Assembly (NCBI GenBank): GCA_963710675.1
Contig: CAVQBE010000027.1
Coordinates: 1-64,000, forward strand
Origin: JACCZX01 sp963710675
GTDB lineage: Bacteria; Pseudomonadota; Gammaproteobacteria; Burkholderiales; Burkholderiaceae_F
Reading direction: 5' to 3'
Length of the DNA stretch: 64,000 bases
Shown one piece after another: positions 44,256 through 53,101 of this stretch (position 1 is its first letter; every line of letters starts with the position of its first letter). The position numbers and the translations under genes are program-made. The notes beneath the pieces are model-generated. The model saw only the letters and a program-made list of their open reading frames with translations. It was not told the origin of the DNA and ran no database searches.

Positions 44256-44279
44256 GGAGTAACGATGGGAGTAACGATG
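44256..44279 (+). repeat. perfect tandem duplication of a ribosome-binding site and start codon
   Basis: GGAGTAACGATG occurs twice in immediate succession (44256-44267 and 44268-44279), giving two in-frame ATG codons, each with its own GGAG. It sits at the start of the small ORF ending at 44510. The upstream gap 44062-44255 shows no other gene. Confidence 0.9.
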
Positions 44280-44510
44280 GCTCACACACTGCGCTTGAAG
44301 CAAACGTACCGCCGGAACCAAAGCGGAATATCGGACACGATCGGGGGAGCAGCACGCTCACTTGCCGCCGAGCACCAACTGGCGCTGCGTGCGACAGAAA
44401 AAGCGGCTTCGCCTCGCAAGAACCTGGCCGAAGTGCGCGCGATGTACGTTTCGACGCCTGAGCCGCAGCCCAATAGCGATGATGTTGCCCAAACCAAGCT
44501 CGCACGCTGA
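44277..44510 (+). CDS. small basic protein, hypothetical
   Basis: A 77-residue hydrophilic protein beginning MAHTLRLKQTYRRNQSGISDTIGG, rich in Arg, Lys and Ala, with no membrane segment or known motif. The 5' signals are good: two tandem GGAG-ATG units give starts at 44265 and 44277. The coding case rests on those signals and on isolation from other genes. It converges on the acyl-CoA synthetase gene across a stem-loop. Confidence 0.35.
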   Translation: MAHTLRLKQTYRRNQSGISDTIGGAARSLAAEHQLALRATEKAASPRKNLAEVRAMYVSTPEPQPNSDDVAQTKLAR

Positions 44511-44517
44511 CGATGCG

Positions 44518-44550
44518 GACTAGCAGGCGCCATCAGAGCGCCGGCTAGTC
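44518..44550. terminator. stem-loop between convergent genes
   Basis: GACTAGC-AG-GCGC, 7-nt loop, GCGC-CG-GCTAGTC: an 11-bp stem with one internal mismatch pair of dinucleotides. No T run follows on either strand, so termination is plausible but not certain. Confidence 0.5.
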
Positions 44551-44563
44551 TGTTCCAAGCGAA

Positions 44564-46726
44564 CTAACGCGTCGGTGAGTCGGCGGTCGCCGCCTTGGGC
44601 ATTAAACCAGCACCACGCGCCCACTTGTACTTCGCGCCGAGCACCGCCACCGGCGTCTCGGTGGTGTAGGGATACGCCGGAATGCCGTGCGCAAAAAGAT
44701 GCTCTGCGGCTTCTTCCACCTCGACGTCGCCCGCGAGCGAAACCACGACGGGCTTCTCGATGCCTTTGGCCCGCATCTCGTCGATGATTTCAACCATCTT
44801 GGCTGCGAACACCATCGGTGGCGTGACGATCGTGTGCCAGTAGCCGAGTATCAGCGCGTGGATGCGCGGGTCTTCGAGGCCGAGCTTGACCGTGTTCTGA
44901 TACGTCTTCGGCGGTTCGCCACCGGTGATGTCGACGGGGTTACCCGCGGCACCAAAGGGCGGGATGAACTTGCGGAACGCGGCATCGAGATCGGCAGGCA
45001 TCGCCATCAGCGACAGGCCGTTATCAACGCAGGCATCGGACAGCAGCACGCCGGAGCCCCCCGCGCCGGTGATGATAAGAACGTTCTCGCCCTTGGGAGT
45101 GGGCAGGATCGGAATCGCGCGCGCGAACTCGAGCAGATCACGCAAGCTGCGCGCGCGGATCACGCCTGATTGCTTCAGCACGTCCTCGTAGATCTTGTCG
45201 TTGCCGGCGAGCGCTCCGGTGTGCGAGCTCGCCGCGCGCGCACCCATGCTGGTGCGGCCTGCCTTCAGCATTACGATCGGCTTTTTCTTCGACACGCGCT
45301 TCGCAACTTCAGCAAATGCGCGGCCGTCTTTCAGGTCCTCGCAGTGCTGCGCGATGATCGTCGTGTTGTCATCCTGCTCGAAGAACGTCAGCAGATCGTC
45401 TTCGTCGATGTCGGACTTGTTGCCCAGGCCGACGATCGCCGAAACGCCCATCTTGGCCGAGCGCGAAAAACCGATGATGGCCATGCCGATGCCGCCCGAT
45501 TGTGACGACAGTGCTGCGTGACCCTTGACGTCATACGCGGTGCAGAACGTTGCGCACAGATTTTTCCACGTGTAGTAGAACCCGTAGATATTGGGCCCCA
45601 TCAGCCGCACGCCGTACTTGCGGCCGATCTGCTGAATCTCCTTCTGGCCCTCGAGGTTGCCGGTCTCCGCAAAACCGGACGGGATCAGCACCGCGCCGGG
45701 AATCTTCTTCTCGCCGCATTCGACCAGCGCAGCGGCGACGAACTTCGCGGGAATCGCGAACACGGCGACGTCGATATCGCCGGGAACGTCCTTGACGCTC
45801 TTGTACGCCTTCATTCCCATGATCTCGTCGGCGGACGGGTTGATCGGATAGATCTTGCCCTGATAGCCGCCGTTGATCAGATTCTTCATCACCGAGTTGC
45901 CGATCTTGCCGGTCTCGCCTGACGCACCGATCACCGCTACCGCTTCGGGCTTCATGATGCGGTTCATATCGCGCACGATGTCGTCGTGCTTCGGGCGGTA
46001 ACGCGGCTCCGGAGGATTCCAGTCGACAACGATGCGCACGTCGGCTGCGATCGCGCCACTTTGGGTCGCGAACACCGGGTTCAAATCCATCTCCGAAATC
46101 TCGGGGAAGTCGGTGATCAGCTGTGAAACGTTCTGGATCAGCGAAGCGAGTGCATTGCGATCCACCGCAGCGGCGCCGCGCACACCCTTCAAGACTTCTG
46201 CGGCTGCGATACCGTCAAGCATCGACAGCGCGTCTTCGCGCGTCGCCGGCGCCAGACGGAACGTGATGTCCTTCAATACCTCGACCAGGATGCCGCCGAG
46301 ACCAAAGGCGACGAGCTTGCCGAATGAAGGATCGGTAACCGCGCCGATGATGACCTCCTGGCCACCCGACAACATCTGCTGCACCTGAACGCCAAGCAGT
46401 TGCGCCTTCGCGTCGTACTTCTTCGCGTTGTCCATGATCGTCGTGAAGCCGCGCTCGACGTCTTCTTTCGTTTTGACGCCGACCAGCACGCCTCCGGCCT
46501 CGGTCTTGTGCAGGATCGTCGGCGAAACGATTTTCAACACCACCGGAAATCCCATTGACGCTGCCAGCTTCGCTGCATCGGCTGCCGACGTTGCCACGCC
46601 TTCTTTCGGAACCGAAATTCCGTAGGCGTCGCACACGAGCTTGCCTTCAGGCGCCGTCAGCGACGTGCGTCCTTCCGCCTTGACCTTGTCGAGAATTGTC
46701 CGAACCGAATTCTTGTCACTTGCCAT
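44564..46726 (-). CDS. ADP-forming acyl-CoA synthetase (acetate-CoA ligase family)
   Basis: A 720-residue single-chain NDP-forming acyl-CoA synthetase. An ATP-grasp domain comes first (about 1-235: VVLKIVSPTILHKTEAGGV, GLGGILVEVLKD). A CoA-binding Rossmann domain follows (~260-390: VAVIGASGETGKIGNSV, YPINP), then succinyl-CoA-synthetase-like ligase domains with the phospho-His motif SHTGALAG at about residue 503. The usual GPNCLG loop is changed to GPNIYGF. It lies directly downstream of frc and oxc, so it probably acts on a CoA thioester from oxalate breakdown (oxalyl- or formyl-CoA). That role is inferred. Confidence 0.9.
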   Translation of the reverse strand: MASDKNSVRTILDKVKAEGRTSLTAPEGKLVCDAYGISVPKEGVATSAADAAKLAASMGFPVVLKIVSPTILHKTEAGGVLVGVKTKEDVERGFTTIMDNAKKYDAKAQLLGVQVQQMLSGGQEVIIGAVTDPSFGKLVAFGLGGILVEVLKDITFRLAPATREDALSMLDGIAAAEVLKGVRGAAAVDRNALASLIQNVSQLITDFPEISEMDLNPVFATQSGAIAADVRIVVDWNPPEPRYRPKHDDIVRDMNRIMKPEAVAVIGASGETGKIGNSVMKNLINGGYQGKIYPINPSADEIMGMKAYKSVKDVPGDIDVAVFAIPAKFVAAALVECGEKKIPGAVLIPSGFAETGNLEGQKEIQQIGRKYGVRLMGPNIYGFYYTWKNLCATFCTAYDVKGHAALSSQSGGIGMAIIGFSRSAKMGVSAIVGLGNKSDIDEDDLLTFFEQDDNTTIIAQHCEDLKDGRAFAEVAKRVSKKKPIVMLKAGRTSMGARAASSHTGALAGNDKIYEDVLKQSGVIRARSLRDLLEFARAIPILPTPKGENVLIITGAGGSGVLLSDACVDNGLSLMAMPADLDAAFRKFIPPFGAAGNPVDITGGEPPKTYQNTVKLGLEDPRIHALILGYWHTIVTPPMVFAAKMVEIIDEMRAKGIEKPVVVSLAGDVEVEEAAEHLFAHGIPAYPYTTETPVAVLGAKYKWARGAGLMPKAATADSPTR

Positions 46727-46740
46727 TGCTGTTTTCCTTG

Positions 46741-48024
46741 TTAGGCGCGGAGTGGCTGGTACTCGCTTGTCTTCTTCGGTGCATCTTTGGTGAATGCACC
46801 GGCTTCACGCATGGCTTCGATCTGCGCCTCTGGAAGCTTCAATACTTCGCGCAGTATCTCGTCGGTGTGTTCACCCAGAAGCGGTGAGCGCTCGATCTTT
46901 ACCGGCGAAGCGGACAGCTTGATCGGCATGCCGACGTTGTGCCACTTGCCTCGCTGCGGATGGTCGAGCTCGACGTACATCTCGCGCAGCTTCACGTGCT
47001 CGTCCTCGGCCAGATCCTTAGTGCTCATCACAGGCCCGCATGGGACGTCAAGCTCGTTAAGAATCGCCATCAGCTCGCGCTTCGTGTAATTCGCTGCGAA
47101 CTCGTTTAACAGCGCCCACATCTGCGCCTGATTCTTGCGTCGGTCGCCTATCGCGGCAAAGCGCGCGTCGTTGACCAGTGCATCACCGCCGACGCGTTTA
47201 GCCAGCGCATTCCACACGGCTTCCTGCACGACGACGTAGATGTAGTCGAAAGGTCCGCCGGGCTTGCACTTCAGCACGTTGCCGAGCTGGCCGCCGCCCG
47301 AATCATTGCCGGCGCGCGGTGTCGCGTCGAGTCCTTCGGTCGGTTGGCTGTATTCAGTCAACGGCCCGCGTGTCAAGCGCTGATGGTCACGCCATTTGAC
47401 GCGAGCAAGATTCATCACGCCGTCCATCATCGCGACTTCGACGTACTGGCCCTTGCCGGTCGCGTTGCGCTGATGCAAGGCGGCGAGGATACCAATCACA
47501 AGATGTAATCCCGTGCCCGAGTCTCCAATCTGCGCGCCGGCCACACACGGCGGGCCGTCGGGCATCCCGGTCGTGCTCATGCCACCGCCCATTGCCTGTG
47601 CGACGTTCTCGTACGCCTTGAAGTCCGCGTAGGGCCCGCTCGAACCGAAACCTTTGATCGACGCCATCACGATGCGTGGGTTGATTTGATGCACTTTTTC
47701 CCATGTAAATCCAAGACGGTCGAGCACGCCGGGACCGAAATTCTCCATCACGACGTCGCACTTTTTCAGCAGCTCGATGAAGACTTCCTTGCCCATTGCG
47801 TTCTTCATGTTGACCGTGATCGAACGCTTGTTGCAGTTCAACATCGTGAAGTACAGGCTGTCGGCATTCGGCACATCTCGCAACTGACCACGCGTTGCAT
47901 CACCGGTTGGCGGCTCGAACTTGATCACATCCGCACCGAGCCACGCCATCAATTGCGATGCCGTGGGGCCCGCCTGAACATGCGTCATGTCCAGAATGCG
48001 AATGCCCGAAAGTGCCTTGTCCAT
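46741..48024 (-). CDS. frc: formyl-CoA:oxalate CoA-transferase
   Basis: A 427-residue class III CoA-transferase, nearly the length of Oxalobacter Frc. It moves CoA from formyl-CoA to oxalate. Supporting motifs are IRILDMTHVQAGPTASQLMAWLGADVIKFE, LYFTMLNCNKRSITVNMK, the catalytic Asp in QIGDSGTG (about residue 168), and the glycine loop GNDSGGGQLGN, which closes over the active site. ATG 48024 matches the family start. It is between oxc and the acyl-CoA synthetase in one operon. Confidence 0.94.
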   Translation of the reverse strand: MDKALSGIRILDMTHVQAGPTASQLMAWLGADVIKFEPPTGDATRGQLRDVPNADSLYFTMLNCNKRSITVNMKNAMGKEVFIELLKKCDVVMENFGPGVLDRLGFTWEKVHQINPRIVMASIKGFGSSGPYADFKAYENVAQAMGGGMSTTGMPDGPPCVAGAQIGDSGTGLHLVIGILAALHQRNATGKGQYVEVAMMDGVMNLARVKWRDHQRLTRGPLTEYSQPTEGLDATPRAGNDSGGGQLGNVLKCKPGGPFDYIYVVVQEAVWNALAKRVGGDALVNDARFAAIGDRRKNQAQMWALLNEFAANYTKRELMAILNELDVPCGPVMSTKDLAEDEHVKLREMYVELDHPQRGKWHNVGMPIKLSASPVKIERSPLLGEHTDEILREVLKLPEAQIEAMREAGAFTKDAPKKTSEYQPLRA

Positions 48025-48077
48025 TACGTTTCCTTGTGCATTGCTGTCAGTGGCGAAAGCTACTCGATCAAGTGCCG

Positions 48078-49871
48078 TCACGGTTTCTTCTTCGCGGCGG
48101 GATTGAGACTGGTGATGCGGCCGCTCTCCGTCCCGCCGCCTTCGTCAATCACGGCATTGATCAGCGTCGGCCGCCGCGAGCGGATCGCTTCCTCCATCGC
48201 GTTGCGCAGGTCGTCGGGTGTCTTCGCGTGCACGCCGACGCCACCGAACGCCTCCATCAGCTTCTCGTAGCGCGCATCCTTGACGAACACCAGCGGCGAC
48301 GGATCGGATCCGCCGGTCGGGTTCTTCTCGTCGCCGCGGTAGACGCCGTTGTTGTTCATGATCACGATGCACACCGGCAGGTCGTAGCGGCAAATTGTCT
48401 CGGTCTCCATGCCTGAGAAGCCGAACGCGCTGTCGCCCTCGACCGCGATCACCTGCTGCCCGGTCACCACGGCGGCAGCGACGCTGTATCCCATGCCGAT
48501 GCCCATGATGCCCCATGTGCCAACGTCGATTCGCTTGCGCGGCTTGTACATGTCGACGATCGAGCGCGTGAAGTCGAGCGCGTTCGCACCCTCGTTGACC
48601 AGCACCGCGTCCGGGTTTGCCTTGATGATGTCGCGCACAACGTTGAGCGCGCTTTGGAAGCTCATTGGTGACGGATTCTTCGCCAGCGTCTCGGCCATCT
48701 TCGCGACGTTCTTGGTCCTGCGCTCGGTGATCGCGCCGATCCAGTCGGACGGCGGCTTCGGCCAGTGCGAATCGATGCCGGCGAGCAGCGCCTTGACGCA
48801 CGAGCCGATGTCGCCGACGACCGGCGCGTCGATGCGCACGTTGCTGTCGGCTTCCTGCGGCGAGATGTCGACCTGCACGTATTGCTGCCCGCCCCATGCC
48901 TTCGCGCTCTCACCGCCCCAGGTCTTGCCCTTGCCGTGCGACAGAAGCCAGTTGAGCCGCGCTCCTATCAGCATCACGACGTCGGCTTCCGGCAGCACGT
49001 ACGAGCGCGCGGCGGACGCAGATTGCTCGTGCGTGTCGGGCAGCAATCCCTTGGCCATCGACATCGGCAAGTACGGGATGCCGGTTTTCTCCACCAGCGC
49101 GCGGATGTCGGCGTCGCACTGCGCGTACGCCGCGCCTTTGCCGAGGATGATCAGCGGCTTTTTCGCCGACTTCAGCAGATCGAGCGCGCGCTTGACCGCG
49201 TCGGATGCGGGAATCTGCTTTGGCGCGGGGTCGACTACCTTGATCAGCGTGCTCTTGCCGGTGGCAGCATCGATCGCTTGCGGGAACAGTTTCGCCGGCA
49301 GGTCGAGGTAGACCCCGCCCGGACGGCCGGACACCGCGGCGCGGATCGCGCGCGCGACGCCGACGCCGATGTCCTCGGCATGCAGCACGCGGAACGCAGC
49401 CTTTGCGAGTGGCTTCGCGATCGCGAGCTGGTCCATCTCCTCGTAGTCGCCCTGCTGCAAGTCGACGATCTCGCGCTCGGAGGAGCCGCTGATCAGAATC
49501 ATCGGGAAGCAGTTGACCGTCGCGTGTGCAAGAGCGGTCAGGCCGTTCAGGAAGCCGGGCGCGGAGACAGTCAGGCAGATCCCCGGCTTCTGCGTCAAAA
49601 AGCCCGCGATCGACGCGGCATACCCGGCGTTCTGCTCATGGCGGAACGAGATCACGCGCAGTCCGGAGCGCTGCAGCTTGCGCGTCAGATCGGTAATCGG
49701 GATGCCCGGTAAACCAAAGATCGTATCGATGCCGTTCAGCTTCAGCGCATCGATCACCAGCTGAAAGCCGTCGATCTCCTGTGAATGGGCATCGGTCTCG
49801 CCACTGGCTATTTTCGGCGTTTCGTCAGCGGTAGTTGCGACTGGCTTGGCTGCAATGACTGACGACATCAT
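48078..49871 (-). CDS. oxc: oxalyl-CoA decarboxylase
   Basis: A 597-residue thiamine-diphosphate enzyme converting oxalyl-CoA to formyl-CoA and CO2. The N-terminal PYR domain has FGLPGIPITDLTRKLQ and the catalytic Glu in RHEQNAGYAAS (about residue 79). The middle domain has LIGARLNWLLSHG. The C-terminal PP domain has GDSAFGFSGMETETICRYDLP...NNNGVYRG, the ThDP/Mg site. It carries about 30 extra N-terminal residues compared with Oxalobacter Oxc. It is the first gene of the oxalate operon, divergent from an FNR-like regulator. Confidence 0.96.
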   Translation of the reverse strand: MMSSVIAAKPVATTADETPKIASGETDAHSQEIDGFQLVIDALKLNGIDTIFGLPGIPITDLTRKLQRSGLRVISFRHEQNAGYAASIAGFLTQKPGICLTVSAPGFLNGLTALAHATVNCFPMILISGSSEREIVDLQQGDYEEMDQLAIAKPLAKAAFRVLHAEDIGVGVARAIRAAVSGRPGGVYLDLPAKLFPQAIDAATGKSTLIKVVDPAPKQIPASDAVKRALDLLKSAKKPLIILGKGAAYAQCDADIRALVEKTGIPYLPMSMAKGLLPDTHEQSASAARSYVLPEADVVMLIGARLNWLLSHGKGKTWGGESAKAWGGQQYVQVDISPQEADSNVRIDAPVVGDIGSCVKALLAGIDSHWPKPPSDWIGAITERRTKNVAKMAETLAKNPSPMSFQSALNVVRDIIKANPDAVLVNEGANALDFTRSIVDMYKPRKRIDVGTWGIMGIGMGYSVAAAVVTGQQVIAVEGDSAFGFSGMETETICRYDLPVCIVIMNNNGVYRGDEKNPTGGSDPSPLVFVKDARYEKLMEAFGGVGVHAKTPDDLRNAMEEAIRSRRPTLINAVIDEGGGTESGRITSLNPAAKKKP

Positions 49872-50107
49872 TCACTCCCGTTAATGAATATCCGGTTCGG
49901 CGCTCTGCGTCATCTGTCTGCGGCGCTATGGCGTAACCCATTCGTCGGAAGAACGAGCCTCGTTCGAGGGCCAGCGACGCAGGGTTAGGGAGACGGATTA
50001 CGAAAATTCATCCTATAGTATTGGCAGAAGCCGGGTCATTGACCCGTGTCAATTTCCCACGCATATGTCGGGCTCTTGAACTTTAGCCTTCGACCGATGC
50101 CCGCGCC
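49872..50107. promoter_or_regulatory. divergent promoter region oxc / regulator
   Basis: A 236-bp non-coding gap between the divergent oxc and Crp/Fnr-like genes. It contains a palindromic FNR-type box at 50033-50052 and presumably both promoters. No other gene is seen. Confidence 0.6.
50033..50052. promoter_or_regulatory. candidate FNR-type operator
   Basis: Two overlapping palindromes: GGGTCA-T-TGACCC (50033-50045) and TTGAC-CCGT-GTCAA (50039-50052). The second has the 5-4-5 geometry of the FNR/FixK box (consensus TTGAT-N4-ATCAA). It lies 56 bp before the regulator start and about 170 bp before oxc. Confidence 0.6.
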
Positions 50108-50716
50108 ATGAGCCTAGTTGCGACCCATCCCGAGAGCGCGCGCCTTCGCGCACAACTAAATGAGAACATTGTTCTCAAGCAGATGGACGTGCGCGCGATG
50201 GCGCAACTGGAACCGCTGCTGTCCGTGGTCGACTGCCATAAAGGCGAATGCTTGATCCGGCAGGGCGCCCTTGAGATGGAACAGTATTTCCTGCTCGACG
50301 GGATCCTGAAACGAGTCGTCGCGAATCAGCAAGGCAGAGAGATGATTCTGCGTTTTGCTGACGCGGGTGCGATGGAGACCAGCTACGCCGCATGGCGGCT
50401 CGACACCCCGGTACCGTACAGCATCATGACGGTTACGAAAGCGCGGGTCGTGAAGTTGCCGCTGCCGCAATGGGTCGCGTTCCTCGACCAGCACAGAGAT
50501 CTAAAGCAAATTTTCGAATTCGAAGTCATGCGCTTGATGAGCGAAATCATGGCGCACACAATCACGCTGCACCTTCTTGATGCGCCGGGCCGCGTTGACC
50601 GTTTCATGCGCAAGCATCCTGAACTGTCGGACCGCGTCCCGCAGAAAGAACTCGCGTCGTATTTAAATCTCTCGGCGGAGACTTTGTCGAGACTGCGGTA
50701 TCAAGGAAAGAATTGA
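50108..50716 (+). CDS. Crp/Fnr-family regulator, probable regulator of oxalate genes
   Basis: A 202-residue regulator: sensory beta roll (CHKGECLIRQGALEMEQYFLLDGILKRVV, GREMILRFADAGAMETSYAAW), dimer helix (~128-160) and winged helix (PQKELASYLNLSAETLSRLR). The recognition helix has Glu191, Ser194 and Arg195 spaced as Glu209/Ser212/Arg213 of E. coli FNR, the residues that read TTGA half-sites. There is no N-terminal cysteine cluster, so it is not an FNR-type oxygen sensor; the effector is unknown. It is divergent from oxc, and the FNR-type box between them suggests it controls that operon and itself. Confidence 0.88.
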   Translation: MSLVATHPESARLRAQLNENIVLKQMDVRAMAQLEPLLSVVDCHKGECLIRQGALEMEQYFLLDGILKRVVANQQGREMILRFADAGAMETSYAAWRLDTPVPYSIMTVTKARVVKLPLPQWVAFLDQHRDLKQIFEFEVMRLMSEIMAHTITLHLLDAPGRVDRFMRKHPELSDRVPQKELASYLNLSAETLSRLRYQGKN

Positions 50717-50735
50717 GCGGATTGGCCGGAGGCCT

Positions 50736-51566
50736 TCACACTGAGACGCCCGCCTGTCTTGCGGCATCTGCCAGATAGTCGCGCGCCCAGAGCATGTCGT
50801 CGAGCGTGGTGAACGCGTTGGTGTAGTGACCCTTGAATCCCTTGCCTTCGATCCGCCTGAACATGTCGCCGAAGTCGAGGTCGCCGTCGCCGGGCTTCAA
50901 ATGCACCTCGTAGCCGTTGCGAAAGCAATCGGCCAGCCGCACCTCATAGACCTGCGACATATCGAGCGCGTCGACGAATCCCGCAATGCCTTCCGGGACC
51001 AGGTGCGCGTGATTGGCCGTGAACGACAGTCGAAACGCCGGTGACTGAATCCGCTCGGAGTAGTAGCGCCATTCTTCGATCGTATGAGCAAGGTAGTGCA
51101 CTTCGGCGTCGTCGGGCTCCTTGTTTAGATTCTCGAGCAGCACCAGTGCGCCTTTCCTCTCCGCATGGTCGACTATTCGTTTGAGTCGTTCGAGCCCGGA
51201 TTCCATGCGCATTGCCTTGTCGGAACTGAAGTGATACCCGGCATGCATCACGATCCACTTTGCGCCCAGCTTCGGAAAAATATCGACGTACGCTTTAAGG
51301 TACTCGTCCACCGCATCCGCTACAAACGGGGAGTACTCCGCGACGTTCACAGCCGAGAGCGTATGCAAGCCCAACTGGATGTCGTGCTTTTCGAGCAATT
51401 GGCGCACATTCGCGGCGCGCTGGTCGTCGAAGGTTGTAATCGCATTGGCGGCGGTATCAAGCTGGATATCGATGTAGCGAACTCCATGCTTCGCCGCCCA
51501 GGCGATGCCGTCTTCGAGCTTCGCCCGCCGTCCGATGTCGACTCCGATTCGGTCTTTTAATGTCAT
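50736..51566 (-). CDS. sugar-phosphate isomerase/epimerase-like TIM-barrel protein
   Basis: A 276-residue xylose-isomerase-like (AP_endonuc_2) TIM barrel. It opens MTLKDRIGVDIGRRAKLEDGIAWAAKHG. Metal-site strands include WIVMHAGYHF, LVLLENLNKEP (Glu), FRLSFTANHAHL (Asp replaced by Thr-Ala-Asn) and YEVHLKPGDGDLDFGDMF. The start at 51566 is chosen over 51647 by family alignment. It is divergent from the tctC-led catabolic operon and may supply an isomerase step; the substrate is unknown. Confidence 0.82.
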   Translation of the reverse strand: MTLKDRIGVDIGRRAKLEDGIAWAAKHGVRYIDIQLDTAANAITTFDDQRAANVRQLLEKHDIQLGLHTLSAVNVAEYSPFVADAVDEYLKAYVDIFPKLGAKWIVMHAGYHFSSDKAMRMESGLERLKRIVDHAERKGALVLLENLNKEPDDAEVHYLAHTIEEWRYYSERIQSPAFRLSFTANHAHLVPEGIAGFVDALDMSQVYEVRLADCFRNGYEVHLKPGDGDLDFGDMFRRIEGKGFKGHYTNAFTTLDDMLWARDYLADAARQAGVSV

Positions 51567-51677
51567 TGAACGCGACCTTGGCACTTTCCCGCAAAACAGG
51601 ACGTAAGTGTTGACGATTCCGGGCCGTGAATGTACAAGTGTTGGCACATCCAGCCAACAACAAGTTCAGAGGAGACA

Positions 51678-52637
51678 ATGAAAAGACGCACGCTTATTGC
51701 GGGTGCGGGCGCGGCCGCCAGCCTCGGGGTTCTACCCACACTTGCCCAGGAGAAATTCCCTTCGAAACCGATCGAAGTCGTCACCCATTCGGGCGCCGGC
51801 GGCGGAACCGACATCACTGCGCGCATGATGATGGTGCACGCACCGGGAGTACTAGGTACAGAGCTGGTCGTTGCCAATCGCGTGGGCGGTGCCGGTGCTG
51901 CGGCGCTGTCGTATGCGGCTTCGCGGCCGCGCGACGGATACACGATTCTGCTCGTGACACAGACTCACCTGCTGACCATCCTGCAAGGCAAGTCGCCGGT
52001 GAAATACGAAGAGTTTGTGGCACTCGCCCGTGCCACTGCCGATCCGCAGGTGCTGATGGTCGGCAAGGGCAGTGCGATCAAATCGGCTCAGGATTTGGTG
52101 GCTGCGGGCAAGGCGCGCAAGCTGAAAGTTGGGGTCACGCATGTCGGTAGCATCGATCACATCTCGCTGATCGGGTTTGCGCGCAAGGCCGGACTGCAGG
52201 CACCCACACCAGTGCCGTTCCGCGGTGGCGGCGACATCGTGATCAATGTGGTCAGTGGCAACCTCGACTTCGGCATGTTGAATTACGGCGAGGCCGAGTC
52301 GCAGATCAAGGCCGGCGACGTTCGGCCGATCATGGTACTGACCTCGCAGCGACTGAAGGTGTTGCCGAATGTGCCGACGGCGAAGGAGGTCGGCATCGAC
52401 GCCGACTACGCAACAGTTCGTGGATTCGTCACGCTGAAGGGCGTGCCCGAGGATCGGCTGAAAATCCTCGAGGACGGGCTGATGAAGGCGATGCAGGGCC
52501 AGATGTATTCGACCTACATCGAAACCTCTGGGCAAGCGTCCGATAGCGTGGCGCCGCGTGCGGCATGGCAGGCGCAACTCGACGCGATGTACAAAGAGGC
52601 AGATAACGAGTTGAAGGCGCTCGGTCCGACAAAGTAG
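51678..52637 (+). CDS. tripartite tricarboxylate transporter binding protein (TctC/Bug)
   Basis: A 319-residue Bug receptor with a twin-arginine-like or Sec leader (MKRRTLIAGAGAAASLGVLPTLAQE). Diagnostic segments are FPSKPIEVVTHSGAGGGTDITARMM, RVGGAGAAALSYA, RDGYTILLV, VPFRGGGDIVINVV and VLPNVPTAKEVG. ATG 51678 follows AGGAG by 6 bp. Unlike orphan Bug genes it is followed at once by tctB and tctA, so this is a complete secondary transporter for a carboxylate. Confidence 0.94.
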   Translation: MKRRTLIAGAGAAASLGVLPTLAQEKFPSKPIEVVTHSGAGGGTDITARMMMVHAPGVLGTELVVANRVGGAGAAALSYAASRPRDGYTILLVTQTHLLTILQGKSPVKYEEFVALARATADPQVLMVGKGSAIKSAQDLVAAGKARKLKVGVTHVGSIDHISLIGFARKAGLQAPTPVPFRGGGDIVINVVSGNLDFGMLNYGEAESQIKAGDVRPIMVLTSQRLKVLPNVPTAKEVGIDADYATVRGFVTLKGVPEDRLKILEDGLMKAMQGQMYSTYIETSGQASDSVAPRAAWQAQLDAMYKEADNELKALGPTK

Positions 52638-52642
52638 CCGTT

Positions 52643-53101
52643 GTGCGACGTGAGGATCTTGTTGTGGCGGCGGTGGCGATCGCCGGCTGCATCGTTGCTT
52701 TCGCTCTGACGTTTCGCTTTTCGACGACGACCCCCGCCGCGATGATGAGCGGCATGGGTGCGGAATTTTTTCCGCGCCTGGTTATTGCCGTGATCGTGGT
52801 ACTTGCGGTTTGCATCGCGTTCGGTATCGGCAACCCGCCGATGGAAAAACCAGCGCCGGTGCCTGTCAGCGTCTGGGTTACCGCGGGTGTTCTCGTTGCC
52901 TTTGTCGCCGCCGTTGAACTGATCGGCATGTGGCTCGCTTCATTTGTGTTGGTAGTAGGCCTGGGCCGCATGTGGGGTGAGAAGAGCTACCTAAAGACCG
53001 GCGTCGCGGCGGTTGGATTGCTCGCTGTGATTTACCTCGTGTTCGTTCGCGTGCTGAAAGGTAACTTTCCAGGCGGTTTGTTAGCGGGACTGTGGTCGTA
53101 A
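52643..53101 (+). CDS. tripartite tricarboxylate transporter TctB-like small membrane subunit
   Basis: A 152-residue membrane protein with four predicted spans and the TctB pattern: N-terminal span, GAEFFPRLVIAVIVVLAV, a central charged loop, and the span pair IGMWLASFVLVVGLGRMWGEKSY. The start is GTG, 5 bp after the tctC stop. Its stop is immediately followed by the ATG of tctA. Confidence 0.88.
   Translation: MRREDLVVAAVAIAGCIVAFALTFRFSTTTPAAMMSGMGAEFFPRLVIAVIVVLAVCIAFGIGNPPMEKPAPVPVSVWVTAGVLVAFVAAVELIGMWLASFVLVVGLGRMWGEKSYLKTGVAAVGLLAVIYLVFVRVLKGNFPGGLLAGLWS

Noticed and set aside
48145..48897. Second minus-strand frame within oxc, and plus-strand frames of up to 315 codons
   Set aside because: They arise from third-position GC bias of oxc; composition is Arg/Asp/Gly-rich with no domains.
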